Assembly (NCBI GenBank): GCA_037157565.1
Contig: JAZHRO010000003.1
Location: 38,639,001 to 38,703,000 of the forward strand
DNA length: 64,000 nucleotides
Source of the DNA: Thalassia testudinum
Taxonomy: Eukaryota > Streptophyta > Magnoliopsida > Alismatales > Hydrocharitaceae
Direction: 5' to 3'
The position numbers and the translations under genes were made by a program. The notes under the pieces were generated by a model. That model made no database searches. It saw nothing but the letters and a program-made list of their open reading frames with translations, and was not told the origin of the DNA. Shown here one piece after another: positions 22,491-34,354 of this stretch. Numbering within the stretch: position 1 is the first letter of the stretch; every line of letters begins with the position of its first letter.

Positions 22491-24190
22491 TCTTCTACCC
22501 CCATTTCTTTCACTTGCTTAGCCGCAACAACTATCCTTGGATCTGGACCTAATCAACATCTAGAAGAGTTGGACCCACGAGCTTATCTAAGAGCCCTTGT
22601 CACTAAATCAGCTCAACCTTGGGATCAAAACCCATGGTGGCGAAGATGACTTTTGACTTCGCCTGATCCTTCTCCTCGGGTTACCGAAATGGTTAACCCA
22701 TATCCTGACCCTGGATATTATGTCCCGTACCATTCGGTCCCTCAAAGGACCACATCTCATAACCAAGGGTATGGATTTCACACTCCTGCTTCTCACACAA
22801 GGAATGTGTAGACCTGATTCACCCCTGGAACCCCTGAAGAACTACCAGTGCATATGTGACCGCATTATAGAATACAGAGCTGTAGCTAGCACTAAGGAGA
22901 AGGCCACATTCTATCTACACGAAATCCAAGCTATCACTAAACCAAACCAAGGACAAAGCTGGATTCCGTATCAACAAGTTGTGATGGAGCTCCTTCATGG
23001 AACAGCAGGGATAACAAGGCTAATTGGACAAAATCAAGAAACTCAAGAACTGCTGCTTTTGAGATATCAAGAGTGGAAAATAGCCTTGAAGACCTCAAAG
23101 ATTCTGAAACGACTATGCTAGACACACACACAAGAGATTCTCGGGAGTAGATGTCAGAAGATAATTCTGGGGAAGAAGAATCCAACTTGGATACGAGACA
23201 GGAGTAGGAAATATTCATAATGGGTTCGTCTAAGAACTCCATTCAGGAAACTGAGCAGGAAAGCACTGATATCTCCAGGACTAATCAATAATCGGATTAT
23301 CCTGAATCCTGGGAGATACCTCTTGGGTTAGATAACACAACTGTGATAAGGGAAGTAGATCCATTTGAGGATATCGATCTTGAGGCAAACATTACATGTC
23401 ACACTACTGATCAATCTGGGCCACTTCCCATTGTAGGTGAACCTGTGCTAGAGCCAACATCTTCTGATATGCATTCTTCTTCTTTCACCTACATACCTAA
23501 TTCAGATGTTAGAGATTCTGAGATGACACTTTCTATCCCTGATCCAGACATCCGAAGACCAGAAGTTGATATGGATGTTTTGACCGAACAAATGGATATT
23601 CTTCTGAGGCAACAATTACTGAGGAACCCAATGCATATGAGGGTGAAGCTTTGAGTAGAATGAGCTAGGGACACACCTACAATCCTAGCCAATCTAATGA
23701 ATGGCTCGACTCAGATCCAGAAGAGTCAGCTTTCGATGAACTAGAGATGAGTACTGATGAGGATGAAGTAATTTCTGACGAGGATTTCAGTGACCTCCCC
23801 ACAGATCTTCTACTTTCATGGATACCCCTATATGATCTAGAGCTTGGAGAGGGCATGATCTTTGATGTCAATTATTGGTATGAGGATCCTTATGACTAAG
23901 ATTTTGGTTCTGAGATACATGTTGCTCTACTCCCTCAGCAACTTCCTGCTGAATTGTGGGACATGATAAATGAGCTAAATCAACATCATGACCCCCATCT
24001 GATTATATGCTATTTTCCACCACCACTCCACACTTTCTTACAGCTAGACTTTTTGGAGTAGGGGTGCACAATCAGATGGTTCGCATCTCCAGACCACTAA
24101 TTCTAGGAGCATACGAGCACATCTTTCTCTTAATCTTGACCAGCTCCTATGCTAGAACTGATACATCTAATTGAGTTTTCGCCCAGCTGG
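22491..24190 (+). pseudogene. Decayed ORF of D unit 2 (unknown protein)
   Basis: Homologous to the unit 1 pseudogene, segment by segment. The Pro/Tyr-rich part is at 22560-22805, the helical part at 22870-23120, and the acidic part at 23343-23652. After a frame change the acidic part continues to about 23990 (DELEMSTDEDEVISDEDFSD). It shares with unit 1 the stop after NPWWRR, the TAG in the segment preceding MSEDNSGEE, and the frame break near 22880. These breaks therefore predate the copying of the two units. No known domain is recognised. Confidence 0.6.
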
Positions 24191-24400
24191 AGTCATTAAA
24201 CTCAGCATCTACCCCACATTCATCCATCACCTTATACATACTCACTTTGTACATAGCATATTTTTCTTTTAAGCATATTTCCTTTTCACATATTGCTTAC
24301 TGTCAGGTTGGCCGGTGCTGAACATTAAAATTTCAGGAGCAATTCCAGGTGATTTTTACCCATTTACTCCCTATTGTATTTATTTTCTTTTATATTCACG

Positions 24401-24436
24401 CATGAGGACATGCAAGAACTTAGGCATGGGGGGGTA
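24401..24436 (+). promoter_or_regulatory. Internal polypurine-like tract of D unit 2
   Basis: CATGAGGACATGCAAGAACT precedes TAGGCATGGGGGGGTAGATA, as in unit 1. Confidence 0.6.
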
Positions 24437-26145
24437 GATACGACAAAACTGAAAATTTTTATGCCAACATTTAGGAAAACCCCAGAGCTACATGTCAAAC
24501 GTACTTTAGGACCCTAAATAAAAGAACAATCGACTCCACCTCCAATGTTCGCATTGGAGCTAAAAATCGTCTGCAAAAGCAACCTCCGACTCACCCGCTC
24601 ACCTTTTGTTCTAAATTTAGGGTCAAGTTGAATGTAACTCGACAAGGGAAATTTCATGAAGTACAAATATAAGAGGTTACTTGTTCATAGCATATATACA
24701 TATTGCATCGATGAATAAGATTATTATATTAAGAGAATGCATTAGGGATTTTATCCTCTAGTTGATTCTTGTAATCTGGAATCCAATACAATTTTTCACA
24801 CACACGTAGAATTTACTATGGATTCACGATGAAGGCTGATAAACGACTTTAGAGTATTAAGAAGAAGCAGTGCTTCTTCTCTTGAACCCTTGGACAGTGT
24901 TTTGGGAGCTAGGCACATTTTCCTCCAAAAATCCACCAAATAGTGTGAGATGAGAGCAGAGTGTACTGTTACTCTAAGATTTATGCCAGCAATACGAAAT
25001 CTTAGCTAATTAGGTGATGATACCTAGAGATAAGACATAGTTTTCACTTTGAGTCTTGCATACACATTTTGTGCGAAATTTTTAGAGCCACCAAATAAGG
25101 TAATTATGCAGAGAGCGAGTTTTCATAAAACTAGGGCTAAGGTGGATGGTTACGACAATTCTTTACGGAATCCTCGGCTGAATGAAAGGATTGATATCAA
25201 GATAAGAAATACATTGTCCTATCCATCTCTCCCGGTGCTATGAGTAGGCACTTCCACCAAATAAGCCACCCAATGTCTCTTGAGTTCCACCAATCCCTAA
25301 TAATGCCTCCTCAACAAAGTTCATGAATGTATGCTAGCTTGTGTTGTGTTGAAAAAAATATATACATAGAAAAAAAAGGGAAGAATAAAAAATTTAAAAA
25401 GAAAAAGAAAAGAAAAAAAAAGGGTGATTATTTATTTTTTTTTTCATTTGCATTGAGGCAATACTACCAAATATCGCCTTAACCAACCTTTCTTGTGTTT
25501 CTGACCGCCCGAATACTGGCTGAAGAATTCTGACTTAGTGTTAGAGTTATGGGAACTCAATTAAAGTGTTAATGCCATGTGAGACCACCAAATACAGGTC
25601 ATAAGTGTGAATCTGGTGAGATTGTGACCTCTAAGAAAAAGAAAGTAAAGAAAAGAAAATGAAAAAGAAAAAGAGAGAATGAATACAAGGGAACCAAAAG
25701 AGAGCATAGTTTTTCTCATCTTTCCTTGAGTTGAGTTATGTGATAATTTGGGAATCTAGATTCTATAGTGCTAATCTCTATGTAGCACCAATTGAGAGTG
25801 AGCCACCAAATAAACACCCATGTCCCTCAGACATTCTCTACCCAAGCTTAAAGCCAGGGTGGAATTCATAGAATATCTTGAATACCCCAAAGGAAGAAGT
25901 CCGCCTATCCTGCTAGAATTTTTACTAGGGGTCAAGTACAGGCTATAGAGGTGAATTAGCTTTTCACTTGAATCCGTTGCAGAAGCTACATGGCTACACT
26001 TTCATGATTGTCTAGACTTCCAGAGCATAGGATGAAAACAAAAAGGAGAAAAACCCCTAGGCATACACTTGATAAAATAATCAATCCCATAGGGACCCTT
26101 CAGGGAATAATTTAGCTTTGCATTTGCTAGGGACTAGCAAGATTT
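24437..26145 (+). other. D unit 2 3' non-coding region
   Basis: Homologous to 17042-18796. It keeps CCACCAAATA repeats near 24936, 25087, 25256, 25586 and 25804 and the A/GA-rich tracts. No gene is supported. It ends in the degraded polypurine tract GGCATGGCGGTA just before LTR3. Confidence 0.6.
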
Positions 26146-26158
26146 AGGCATGGCGGTA

Positions 26159-28284
26159 TGATTGCGCAGTAATCACAGGTCTTAATTATCTAGAATTAGG
26201 TTAGGACTTAGCATAAGTTAGGGTAGTTCATGCATGCATAAGCATTATTTGCATCTTTACTATTCTTCCTATAGCTATGCATAGAATAATGCTATAATAT
26301 ACTAATTAAGTGCTTTATATAAATTGCAGGAAATAAGAACCATAGGAGCTAGATATGAGACTCGATCTGAAGCCGGACCTGAAGCCAGAGTTGCAGTAGA
26401 GCTAGAGCAGAAGACCTAGAATAAGATGTAGTAGACAATAATGCAGGGTGTTGAGGAATGCTACTCTGTAAAGGAGGAATAAAGTAGTAAATTATGAAGA
26501 ACTTAGGTCCATCCTAGCCTTAGGATAGCCTAGAAGCTTCCCCAAGCCTTAGCCACCATTAGATTAGGTTGCCATAACCTAGAAAGCCCTAAAACCCTAT
26601 TTCCAGCCTCTATCTACATGTCCAGATGAGTTATAGGACGCCTTGAACCCTTAGCCAGAACCCATGCACCTAAAACCCACTTCTGCAGCATTATTGGACA
26701 TCCAGACACTTGTTCAGACGTCCAATTTCCGCAGGATACCGAAGATAGAACCCAGAATCCCTCCTGACTCTGATTGGATGTCTAGACAATAAGTATGGAC
26801 TTCTGATTTTTCATTATAAGATGTCTAACAACTTTATTGAATGTCTAGAACTGGCCTTCAGACCCTATTTTGAGATTCAAGCCTTGATCTTGGATCTCTA
26901 GCTCCGTAACCAAATTCTAACCCCCTAGGAACCTAAATTAAGGCAACCTAACCCTAGTACATCACCTCTAGACCTCCCTAAGGACATAATTAGGTCCTCA
27001 CTAAACCTAGTTGACTTGGATCATGTCAATCCCTTCAGTCTATTCAATTGGACTCATTGAGTCCAATTGAGCACTGATCTCAGCACACACTGTCCAATTT
27101 CAATTGACCTATACCTAACTTAATTAAGTTATTTTACTCTCAATTAGGTTTCCACATGCCCAATTAAACTTGTATTAAGTTTAATTGCAGTTTACCTTAG
27201 TGAATTACAGTTTGCAACCCTAAATTGAGGCCTAACGTTGACCTAAACCCACTAGAACCTAACCTAATCAACCTTGCCACCTATGTTTCGACTCACACAC
27301 ACCCACACACACCATCCTCACGAAAATAAGTAGCATAGAGTTCCCTAGAACTTTCTACCATGTGTTGTTGCCTTGGTTGCTAAAATTAGCAACTAAGAGC
27401 CATTCAATTTTTAGATCCACATTTGGTTGATCTAAAAACCACCATCCATCCTCTCTCTCACTCTCCCATGAACTCCCACCATAGGCCTCTATAGAGAATT
27501 CCATAATTCTCTAGAGATCTTCCTTTAGGTCTACAAAAAGACCTAAGGGGTGGCCATTTGTCTCCATTTTAGCTTAGCTTCATTCCACCTCCACTCCACC
27601 TTCACGAGTAGCTTCACCATGGCCACCACCATCTCCACACCTAGATGTTGGATCACCTCCTCAACCTCTCTCCAAGGGCAAGCCTAAGCACCATTGGCCG
27701 CCCCTCCTCCTCTCAACCAAGTCAAAGGCCATCGGAGCCCACCTTTGAATGCCCTTTGTTCTGATAGATTATATTGTAGTTCTTCGTAGATTTATTTCTT
27801 TAATCAGTGCTTAGCAGCGTAGGTCCATACTTCTCCCCCAATGATGCATGCATAATCCCCCGTAGATTCATGCATGCAGTCGTTTTCTGATAGCTATTAG
27901 TTTTTACATTCGCTGTACAAGCATTCTGCTACCGGTGCTCTGCAACCCTGTTATCATCATCTTTATATATATATGTTGAAAATCACCATGTTTTTGGTTA
28001 TCACCTTTTGCTGTGATTGAAGTTGCATGTTTTCAATTTCTAATATTCTGGCAATAACATGACTTGCATCAATACGAACTTCGCATAAATCGACATGCGA
28101 TTTTGAATAAGTAGGGCGAGTGAGATCGATTTCAAATCTGCATTTCTATAAATGCCTCCCAGAGATGAACGATCGAGACTCAAGTCTCGTTATCTTTATA
28201 AATTATTTTTGATGAGTGTTTTCAAGCACTATGCTACAACGTTATCTCTATTTTCAAAACACATGCGAGAACTGCTACTTGTCA
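26159..28284 (+). repeat. Element D LTR3 (2126 bp)
   Basis: Starts TGATTGCGCAGTAATCACAG and ends CA at 28284, immediately before the duplicated CCCGC. The last about 75 bp are strongly diverged from LTR1 and LTR2. The TATA position reads TCTACAAAAAG, so this copy's promoter is probably inactive. Confidence 0.85.
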
Positions 28285-28289
28285 CCCGC

Positions 28290-29817
28290 ATCCTTTGCTA
28301 ACCTCCCAGATACATTCCTCATCTCCCACACTTTATTTTCACGTCTGCTCCACTTCAAATCGACCATTGATGACCCTTCGTAACTTCATCTCTTCAATCT
28401 ACGGCCACCTCTCCGGTAAGCCCATTTCACCACCATAGACTACCAAATACCTCGTCGACAGGCCCACGACCATCACCACACTTTTCCACACATTTCCCCT
28501 CTGTTCATTTGATCCCTTATCCTCCCAAGTCACCCTCCAAACACACCCACTCTGATGCAGACAGTCTGACTCCACTACGCACGCACGGACCTCACCACGC
28601 CACACAACCATCATCGCCGCACTCGCCGTGGTCCGGCGAACCTCCCTGAGCATTCTGATAGAGCTGAGAGGTCATTTTGTTGATTTCAAGAACTCTCCTT
28701 GTCCGCCATTGGAGAGCAAGCATTGAGCATGTTTGAAGTTCACTCCAGGTCTTACTACGCCTAGGTTAAAGCCCTAAGTCATGTGGAAACACCTCGCGCA
28801 CGCAACTAGGCAATCAAGTGGACACCTTTGCCTCATGAGCTGAGACAATTGAGGAGAAGACCCTTTACTGTAGACGTACGAAGAAGGCACTATCTTTAGT
28901 CCCACATCATCAGTTTTGCAGTAACTAAAGGCAAATAAATTGCAAAAGTCATAGTAGATGTTCACCTCAGTTCACAGGGTGAGGTCCTTCTCACCTGCTC
29001 ACCCAGTCTCATTCGTGAAACGTGCATGCATACCTGGTTCCACCCGATAACCTACCTAGACCTGCACTCCTCACTCACCACCATAGGCCGGTGAGCTTGG
29101 ACCTAGGTACATGCTTGAATCCTATAACTCAATTACCTGTGGCTTTGGGAGGGCGGATCCTAAAGTAAGAAAGAGAGAAGGAGAGCTTCGCGAGTAGGGG
29201 GAGGGTTTCGCTACAGGGAAATCCGGATGACACTTAGCCTGATTCAGAAGAAGAAAGCTAGAGAAGGAAGAGGAAAAGAAGAAGAAGAAGAGAGTCGTAG
29301 AGTCAAAGAAGATGGGCTTAGTAGAGGTAAGGAAGAAAAAGAAAAGAGAAGAGAAGAAGAGGAAGAAGAAGAAGTCATAGTTTAGAAAGTAGAGAAAGAA
29401 GAAGAGGAAGGTCAAAAGAGGAATAGAAGTAGAAGAAAAGAAGGAACAAAGAAAGAAGCAAGGAGAAAAATCAGTGCACATTGTAGAATCAGATATTTAA
29501 GACATCTGATCCTACCATCAGATTACATATTTGAGCTTATTTCATATATTAACATTGAGTTTCTTAGCTATTATTGTAAGGAGTATATGGTGATTTAAAC
29601 CACCATTTTACTCCTATCTTTTTGCTCATGGATACCTGATATTGTCATTATTGCAATTTCTTTCAATTTAAATTGTGATCTTGATTTCTGAATTCAATAT
29701 TGCTCTCTGTGTTCGACCTTAGAATCTTTTCGAGTAATAAAAATCTATTTATTTTCAAAGCGATTTCGACTATATTACAATGCTTCATTTTAAAAAGTCG
29801 ACATCGCCTCGACAACA
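28290..29817 (+). repeat. Element E 5' LTR, right part (R/U5)
   Basis: E's LTR resumes after the duplicated CCCGC and ends in GACAACA at 29817, followed by a perfect-core primer site. It contains a purine-rich (GAA/GAG) tract at about 29240-29460. ORFs in this tract are low-complexity and not considered genes. Confidence 0.75.
29240..29465 (+). repeat. GA-rich purine tract in the element E LTR
   Basis: More than 200 bp composed mostly of GAAGAAGAAG, GAGAAG and AAAGAAG units on the plus strand, in the predicted transcribed leader. The long Phe/Ser-rich ORF on the other strand is a by-product. Confidence 0.7.
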
Positions 29818-29820
29818 TTT

Positions 29821-29840
29821 TGGCGCCGTTGCCGAGGAGC
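29821..29840 (+). promoter_or_regulatory. Element E primer binding site
   Basis: TGGCGCCGTTGCCGAGGAGC lies 3 nt after the LTR end and matches the tRNA-Asp type site over its first 14 bases. Confidence 0.88.
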
Positions 29841-30770
29841 AACGAGCAATTTAGAACTCCTGATTGCAATTTCAGATTTGGTACTAACTTGCTTTATCTC
29901 TTTTGCTATGATTTTATTTCACGGAGAGATTCATTGAAGATAGATCAGCCGCACATCAAACATGCCAGGGGTAGGTAAACTCTATCTACTCTCTCTTAAG
30001 CCCCTATTTCTGAAAGAGTTTAAAGGAAAAAATCATTTCGGGCTACTTGCATTATATTCTTTGATAATTCACCAAGTTGCATGATTTGATTTAGAAAACA
30101 ACAAACTCTGATTTGTGCACCCACTTAAGGTAACTAGGGCTATTACATTCCTGTTTGAGCCCTAGATACCACATTTGACAAACTAAATTGGACCAAAACA
30201 AGAGCCAAGTAAGGATTCCAAGTTACGGTTTTAGAGACACTTACATTATCAAGAACTCATCTTTCCAAACCAAGAGTGCCTAAGCCTTGATTGATTTGAT
30301 CTACTCAAGCAAACCCTAAAAATCAGGCTTTTAATCTCACTTGAACACTAAAAGAGGGACCTAAAATTCTCAATAGGACAAATAGGTGAAGTTGACCCTC
30401 CTTTTTGGGTTAACTAATCTTTAAATTAGGTCACTGTTGCACTCCATACATCTTAAAAGTTCAAGTGAAATCCTAAGCACCCCTGCTCTTAATTAAAATT
30501 GGTAGACTTAAGAGGTCAAGTCCCCATTCTAGTCTACCTAGACCATCTGTGACAAGAGAGGTCGGGTGGAGGAAACCCTATAACCCGTGAGGACGCTTTC
30601 CCATGTAGGGGTCTTTGTAGGACTCTCCCTCTCTGGCTACCCAGCTAATTCACAGGTGGATGACTTTTTGACTAAGGGGTATCATCCGCCCCAAACCTCT
30701 ATAGTCATCCAAATTTTTGGTTGTCTTAATTAGGTCCATCACATTCTATTCTCATCCAGTCCATCGGTGC
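29841..30770 (+). other. Element E leader
   Basis: About 0.9 kb of AT-rich leader without a credible gene. At 30771 a short ATGTTTGGTAGGAGGTC reads MFGRRS, the same start motif seen in the gag genes of A and F. Confidence 0.55.
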
Positions 30771-31724
30771 ATGTTTGGTAGGAGGTCCTTATGACCACCC
30801 TTGAGGCCTCCATTAGTTATTCGCTCTCGTCGAGGCCAAGACTCGACTTCCATGTTTGTGCAGCAACACCATCACATAGACATCTCTTTTGATTCATCTG
30901 AGCCTAACTTTCCTTCCATCATCATGGAACAACCAGCAGAAGGGAACAACCTCAAGAATCAGCTTCAGCACCTTAATGATCTATTCCAAGCCTTTGTGAA
31001 TCTACCATGGCATCCTATGATGTGAGATCATTACAATCTCACCGCGGTGGAAATCGAACCTCGAGTCCAAATCCTGGCTGGAGGTCCTGATACTGAACTC
31101 AAGCCCAACATGATTCATGCCATTCCAAAATTTCATGGGCTCAATTCCGAGGATCCTTTCCAGCACATTAAACTGCTCAAGCATCTGGCCCAAACCTTTG
31201 GGTCAGATGTCCATAATAGGGATATTCTTATCATGAAAATGTTCTCCTCTCTTATGGACAAAGCAGCTCACTGGTATCTGACTCAAATGCATCTAATCAA
31301 CACATGGGTTGAACTACAGTCTGAGTTTTTGAAAAAGTTCTTCCCAGTCAGTCAGATGAAAGCTTTACGACACCAGATCACACACTTCACACAACAACTC
31401 GGAGAACCACTTAACGAAGCATGGGATCATTTCTTGGATCTCATGCGAAAGTGCCCCCATCACGGAGTTCCTAAATGGGAACAAGTCCAGTCTTTTTACT
31501 AGGGACTCCGTGAAGATATCCAATTATTTGTCAATGCAACTTGCGGAGGAAATATCATGGGTCAACACGAAGACACTGTGTAGGAGATTCTCGAGAATAT
31601 GTGCGAGAACTCCATCAATAATTACTCCATAGGCATATTCGAAGGGACAAATGCCCACGCATTGATGAATCCAAGGGGAGCACATGAGATGCAGGGCCTG
31701 TCCTCCTCTGTCGACTTGCAACTG
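30771..31724 (+). pseudogene. gag: Element E gag, broken by stops and by insertion of F
   Basis: The Gag core is at 31047-31502 (IPKFHGLNSEDPFQHIKLL, FLKKFFPVSQMKALRHQITH, KCPHHGVPKWEQVQSFY). It continues beyond a TAG stop as GLREDIQLFVNATCGGN to 31724, with a second stop near 31580. It is interrupted inside the segment equivalent to DLNLIAQKL in F. The reading resumes at 45476 after element F, giving a junction consistent with that motif. It is then cut again by G at 45493. The rest of E is not in the window. Confidence 0.8.
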
Positions 31725-31729
31725 ATGGC
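31725..31729 (+). repeat. Target site duplication of F, left copy
   Basis: ATGGC, matching 45471-45475 on the other side of F. Confidence 0.9.
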
Positions 31730-32562
31730 TGTTTGCACAATAAAAATACACTAGTAATTATGCCATCTTGTGTTATTCCCTAGCACTGCCATTGCATCTT
31801 ATAAAGCTATAATCGCATTTGTAAATAGACAACTGCATGCATTTATAGAGAGGGGAGGAGAGTGTGAATAATTGGCCACCCATTCCACTACCTTTAATTA
31901 ACATCTTCATTAAGTGTAGCATTGCAATTTCACCATTTTACTTTTTTTTTATTTGCTTTGTATTTTTTTCTCGCGTGGCTGCAGGGCATGGGGCATGCGC
32001 GTGCCTCTTCGCGCCTCACCTCCTACCAACAGCATGGTAGGAGGTGCGCTGCCAACAGCATGGCTGTGGCATGCTTCGTCTTCTTTAAAAAACCTTGCCC
32101 TCTCCCTTGTGTGAGGCCCTTACTGACACCTTCATGCGCTTTCATCCACCGCACCATCAAGCCAAGCTCATCCCCTTTCCCTCTCCATACATAGTAGCTC
32201 TTCTCATTGAGAAGAGACACACTATGCGCAGGAGAAAACCCACAGTGGTCCCACAACCACCACTATGAGTTCCACAACCACCAGCTCCTTTGTGAGCAGG
32301 TGCGAGTGGTGGATTCACCTTTTGTTTTCATCGCTGTTCGCCTTCTCCGCCATTGCCAGAGCTTCAAGCTCAGAAGCTCCAGCAGCACGCATGCCTGCCT
32401 ACAGCACCGTCGGCCACCGCGCATGCACCTGCAGGACCACGGACCCTCTTTCCGCATGCGTAGGCACTTCCAAGCACGGCCGCGCACACAGAACCGGCTA
32501 CTACCAGTCGCCAGACTGCGCGCGCACTGTAGCTCACTGTAGCGTACGGTCTGCGTGACACT

Positions 32563-32838
32563 ATGAACATTGTCTTCAGGGTACGAGCTACTCTAGTAGT
32601 GCTATAGTTGCGAGGCATTTTGTTAAGATCATTTTTTAGGGGAAGGGGAGCATGGCAAACCAAAATCCCCGAATAAGGGGAAAGCGAGAAGGGAGGAGAA
32701 AGATGGGGAATAACGTTGAGTTTAGGAAAGAAGTTCATAGCTTCGGCAACCGGGGGAACTTGAGATTGAGGGTTGGAATTGGGCTTTTCTGAGGGAATCT
32801 CACTACCCAGTGATTTGTCAGAAGTCTCGCTTCTCACT
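32563..32838. other. 276-bp segment unique to the F 5' LTR
   Basis: The 3' LTR reads directly from GACACT to GTAGCC, whereas here CACT is followed by about 276 bp ending in a second CACT and then TAGCC. It is therefore an insertion with a 4-bp repeat at its ends (or a deletion in the other LTR). On the minus strand it is open in one frame, but I do not recognise the product. Its base composition differs from the surrounding LTR. Confidence 0.5.
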
Positions 32839-33184
32839 TAGCCGGTGGCTTTGGCGCTCTCTCTCCTCTGCGCTACCTACTCCAGTCGGTCTCCATCATC
32901 CGCGCCCGCACCCGCCCGCAGCGTTGCGTGCTGCGCTGCGCCTCACCGCACCTGCCTACGCATGAAGAGAGCATAGGCGGTTCCCTAGCACACAGTGCGT
33001 GCTCACCCTCCTGTTCCCGTGCCTCCTCACGCATCAAACGATGGGGCTATGCAGCAGATGGCTTATCTGGCACTCCCCCTCATCTGCCAGCACACACACA
33101 CACACCCACTTGTACAAACACTTGTACTCTCTCGCACACACTTGTACACGCTCATACACACCCTTATACACTCACACGTACAAA

Positions 33185-33520
33185 TACATAAATATATATC
33201 CACTCACATATATACATAAATATATCTATATATACATATATATATATATCTTTATATATATATATCTATACATATATACATATATATATACATATATACA
33301 TATACATATCTATATACATATACAACTATATTTATATATATAGTTATAAATATATAAATACATACATATATATATATATATATGTAATTACATATATACA
33401 AATATACCTATATATATTTGCATAACTATATATATATACACAACTACATATATACATATATAGTTATATATATATATATATACATATATGTTTACATATA
33501 CATTCACCTACCCGTATCCA
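33185..33520. repeat. TA-rich microsatellite in the F 5' LTR
   Basis: Runs of TATATACATATATA and related units. The 3' LTR has the counterpart at about 44310-44665, so the array was present at insertion. Tyr/Ile-rich ORFs read through it are artefacts. Confidence 0.9.
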
Positions 33521-34334
33521 TATATACACTTCATCACCCATACTCCCATGCACTAGTCACTCCATTACGCATCATATCTTGGGAATATCTGCACCAATAG
33601 TTGATATTCCCCGATATCCGCGCAGAGCAAGTGCTTCCACACACACTCCCACACATCCGCTCACAATCCACGCAGCACTCTATCTTATTGGTTGCATCTT
33701 TCTAGACATGGACCAACTTGACACTATGCCACACTCCATTTCCACTTCCACCTCCACCCTTATATATAATATGTACATATATATATACACTGTATATAGT
33801 ATATATCTATACAAATATCAAGCTAGGTATTTCTATCTTTGCTAGCAACCTACCTTGTTTTCATTTATCTTTTGTTTCTTGCTATTAGAAAGATAAAAGA
33901 AAAGAGTAAAAGAGAAAAGATAATTCTTGTCTTGCAGGTACTCGGCCTTGCGAATAACAGGACCAATTTTTGGAACCCCAAGCTGGCTACAAGCCAAGAA
34001 CTATTTGGCTCAAGGCCAAGGACTTGATTTTGAAGGTGTACCTCAAGGACAATATTATCAACAAAAAGAATCTTAAATAGAAAATAAACCAAAAACATAA
34101 TAAACGCAAGGAAGAGATACATTTTAGGAAAGGCGTAGAAACTCCTTGACCTTCAAAATCCCACCTCCCTGAGATCGACCCTTGGCCTAAAAGAGACCAA
34201 GATAAAATCAAGTAGGCTAGGTTAAAAATTTTGTAGAGCTGGTTAGACTAGATTTTAGGTTATTCCACTATACTAATTTCAACGATAATATCACCATATT
34301 AATACAACCTATTTGTGTCTCGCCACACTTTTTC

Positions 34335-34354
34335 TAGTGCCGTTGCCAGGGAGG
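34335..34354 (+). promoter_or_regulatory. Element F primer binding site
   Basis: TAGTGCCGTTGCCAGGGAGG, a mutated tRNA-Asp type site (differences at bases 2, 4 and 14), 9 nt after the LTR end. Confidence 0.8.

Larger units (their letters stand above)
11402..28284 (+). mobile_element. Element D: tandem LTR-internal-LTR-internal-LTR array, non-autonomous
   Basis: Three LTRs (11402-13511, 18810-20873, 26159-28284) alternate with two internal regions (13512-18809 and 20874-26158). The whole array is flanked by a perfect 5-bp duplication CCCGC at 11397-11401 and 28285-28289, so it occupies one target site. Each internal region has its own primer site, a long leader, a decayed ORF, an internal polypurine-like tract, a 2-kb 3' non-coding region and a terminal polypurine tract. 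No Gag core, protease, RT or integrase is seen. Such arrays are usually explained by unequal recombination between LTRs of related copies. The D-aut element in this window has the same LTR family and pol. Confidence 0.88.
31730..34325 (+). repeat. Element F 5' LTR (2596 bp)
   Basis: Starts TGTTTGCACA and ends TCTCGCCA. It includes a GC-rich block at 32000-33050, a CA repeat near 33095, a TA-rich microsatellite at about 33185-33520, and a segment of about 276 bp absent from the 3' LTR (32563-32838). ORFs read from these blocks are not genes. Confidence 0.9.

Noticed and set aside
11402..28284. CRISPR-like or satellite repeat
   Set aside because: The long repeats are LTRs with primer sites, polypurine tracts and a target duplication; unit lengths of kilobases exclude CRISPR.
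29122..29481. 119-aa Phe/Ser-rich ORF on the minus strand
   Set aside because: It is the complement of a GA-rich low-complexity tract; the translation is a compositional artefact, not a membrane protein.
32023..32560. Overlapping Arg/Cys/Ala-rich ORFs in GC-rich DNA, also at 43446-44180
   Set aside because: Several frames on both strands are open at once because of base composition; the block is LTR sequence present in both copies.
33003..33600. Tyr/Ile/His-rich ORFs
   Set aside because: They are read through CA and TA microsatellites inside the F LTR; the equivalent ORFs recur in the other LTR.
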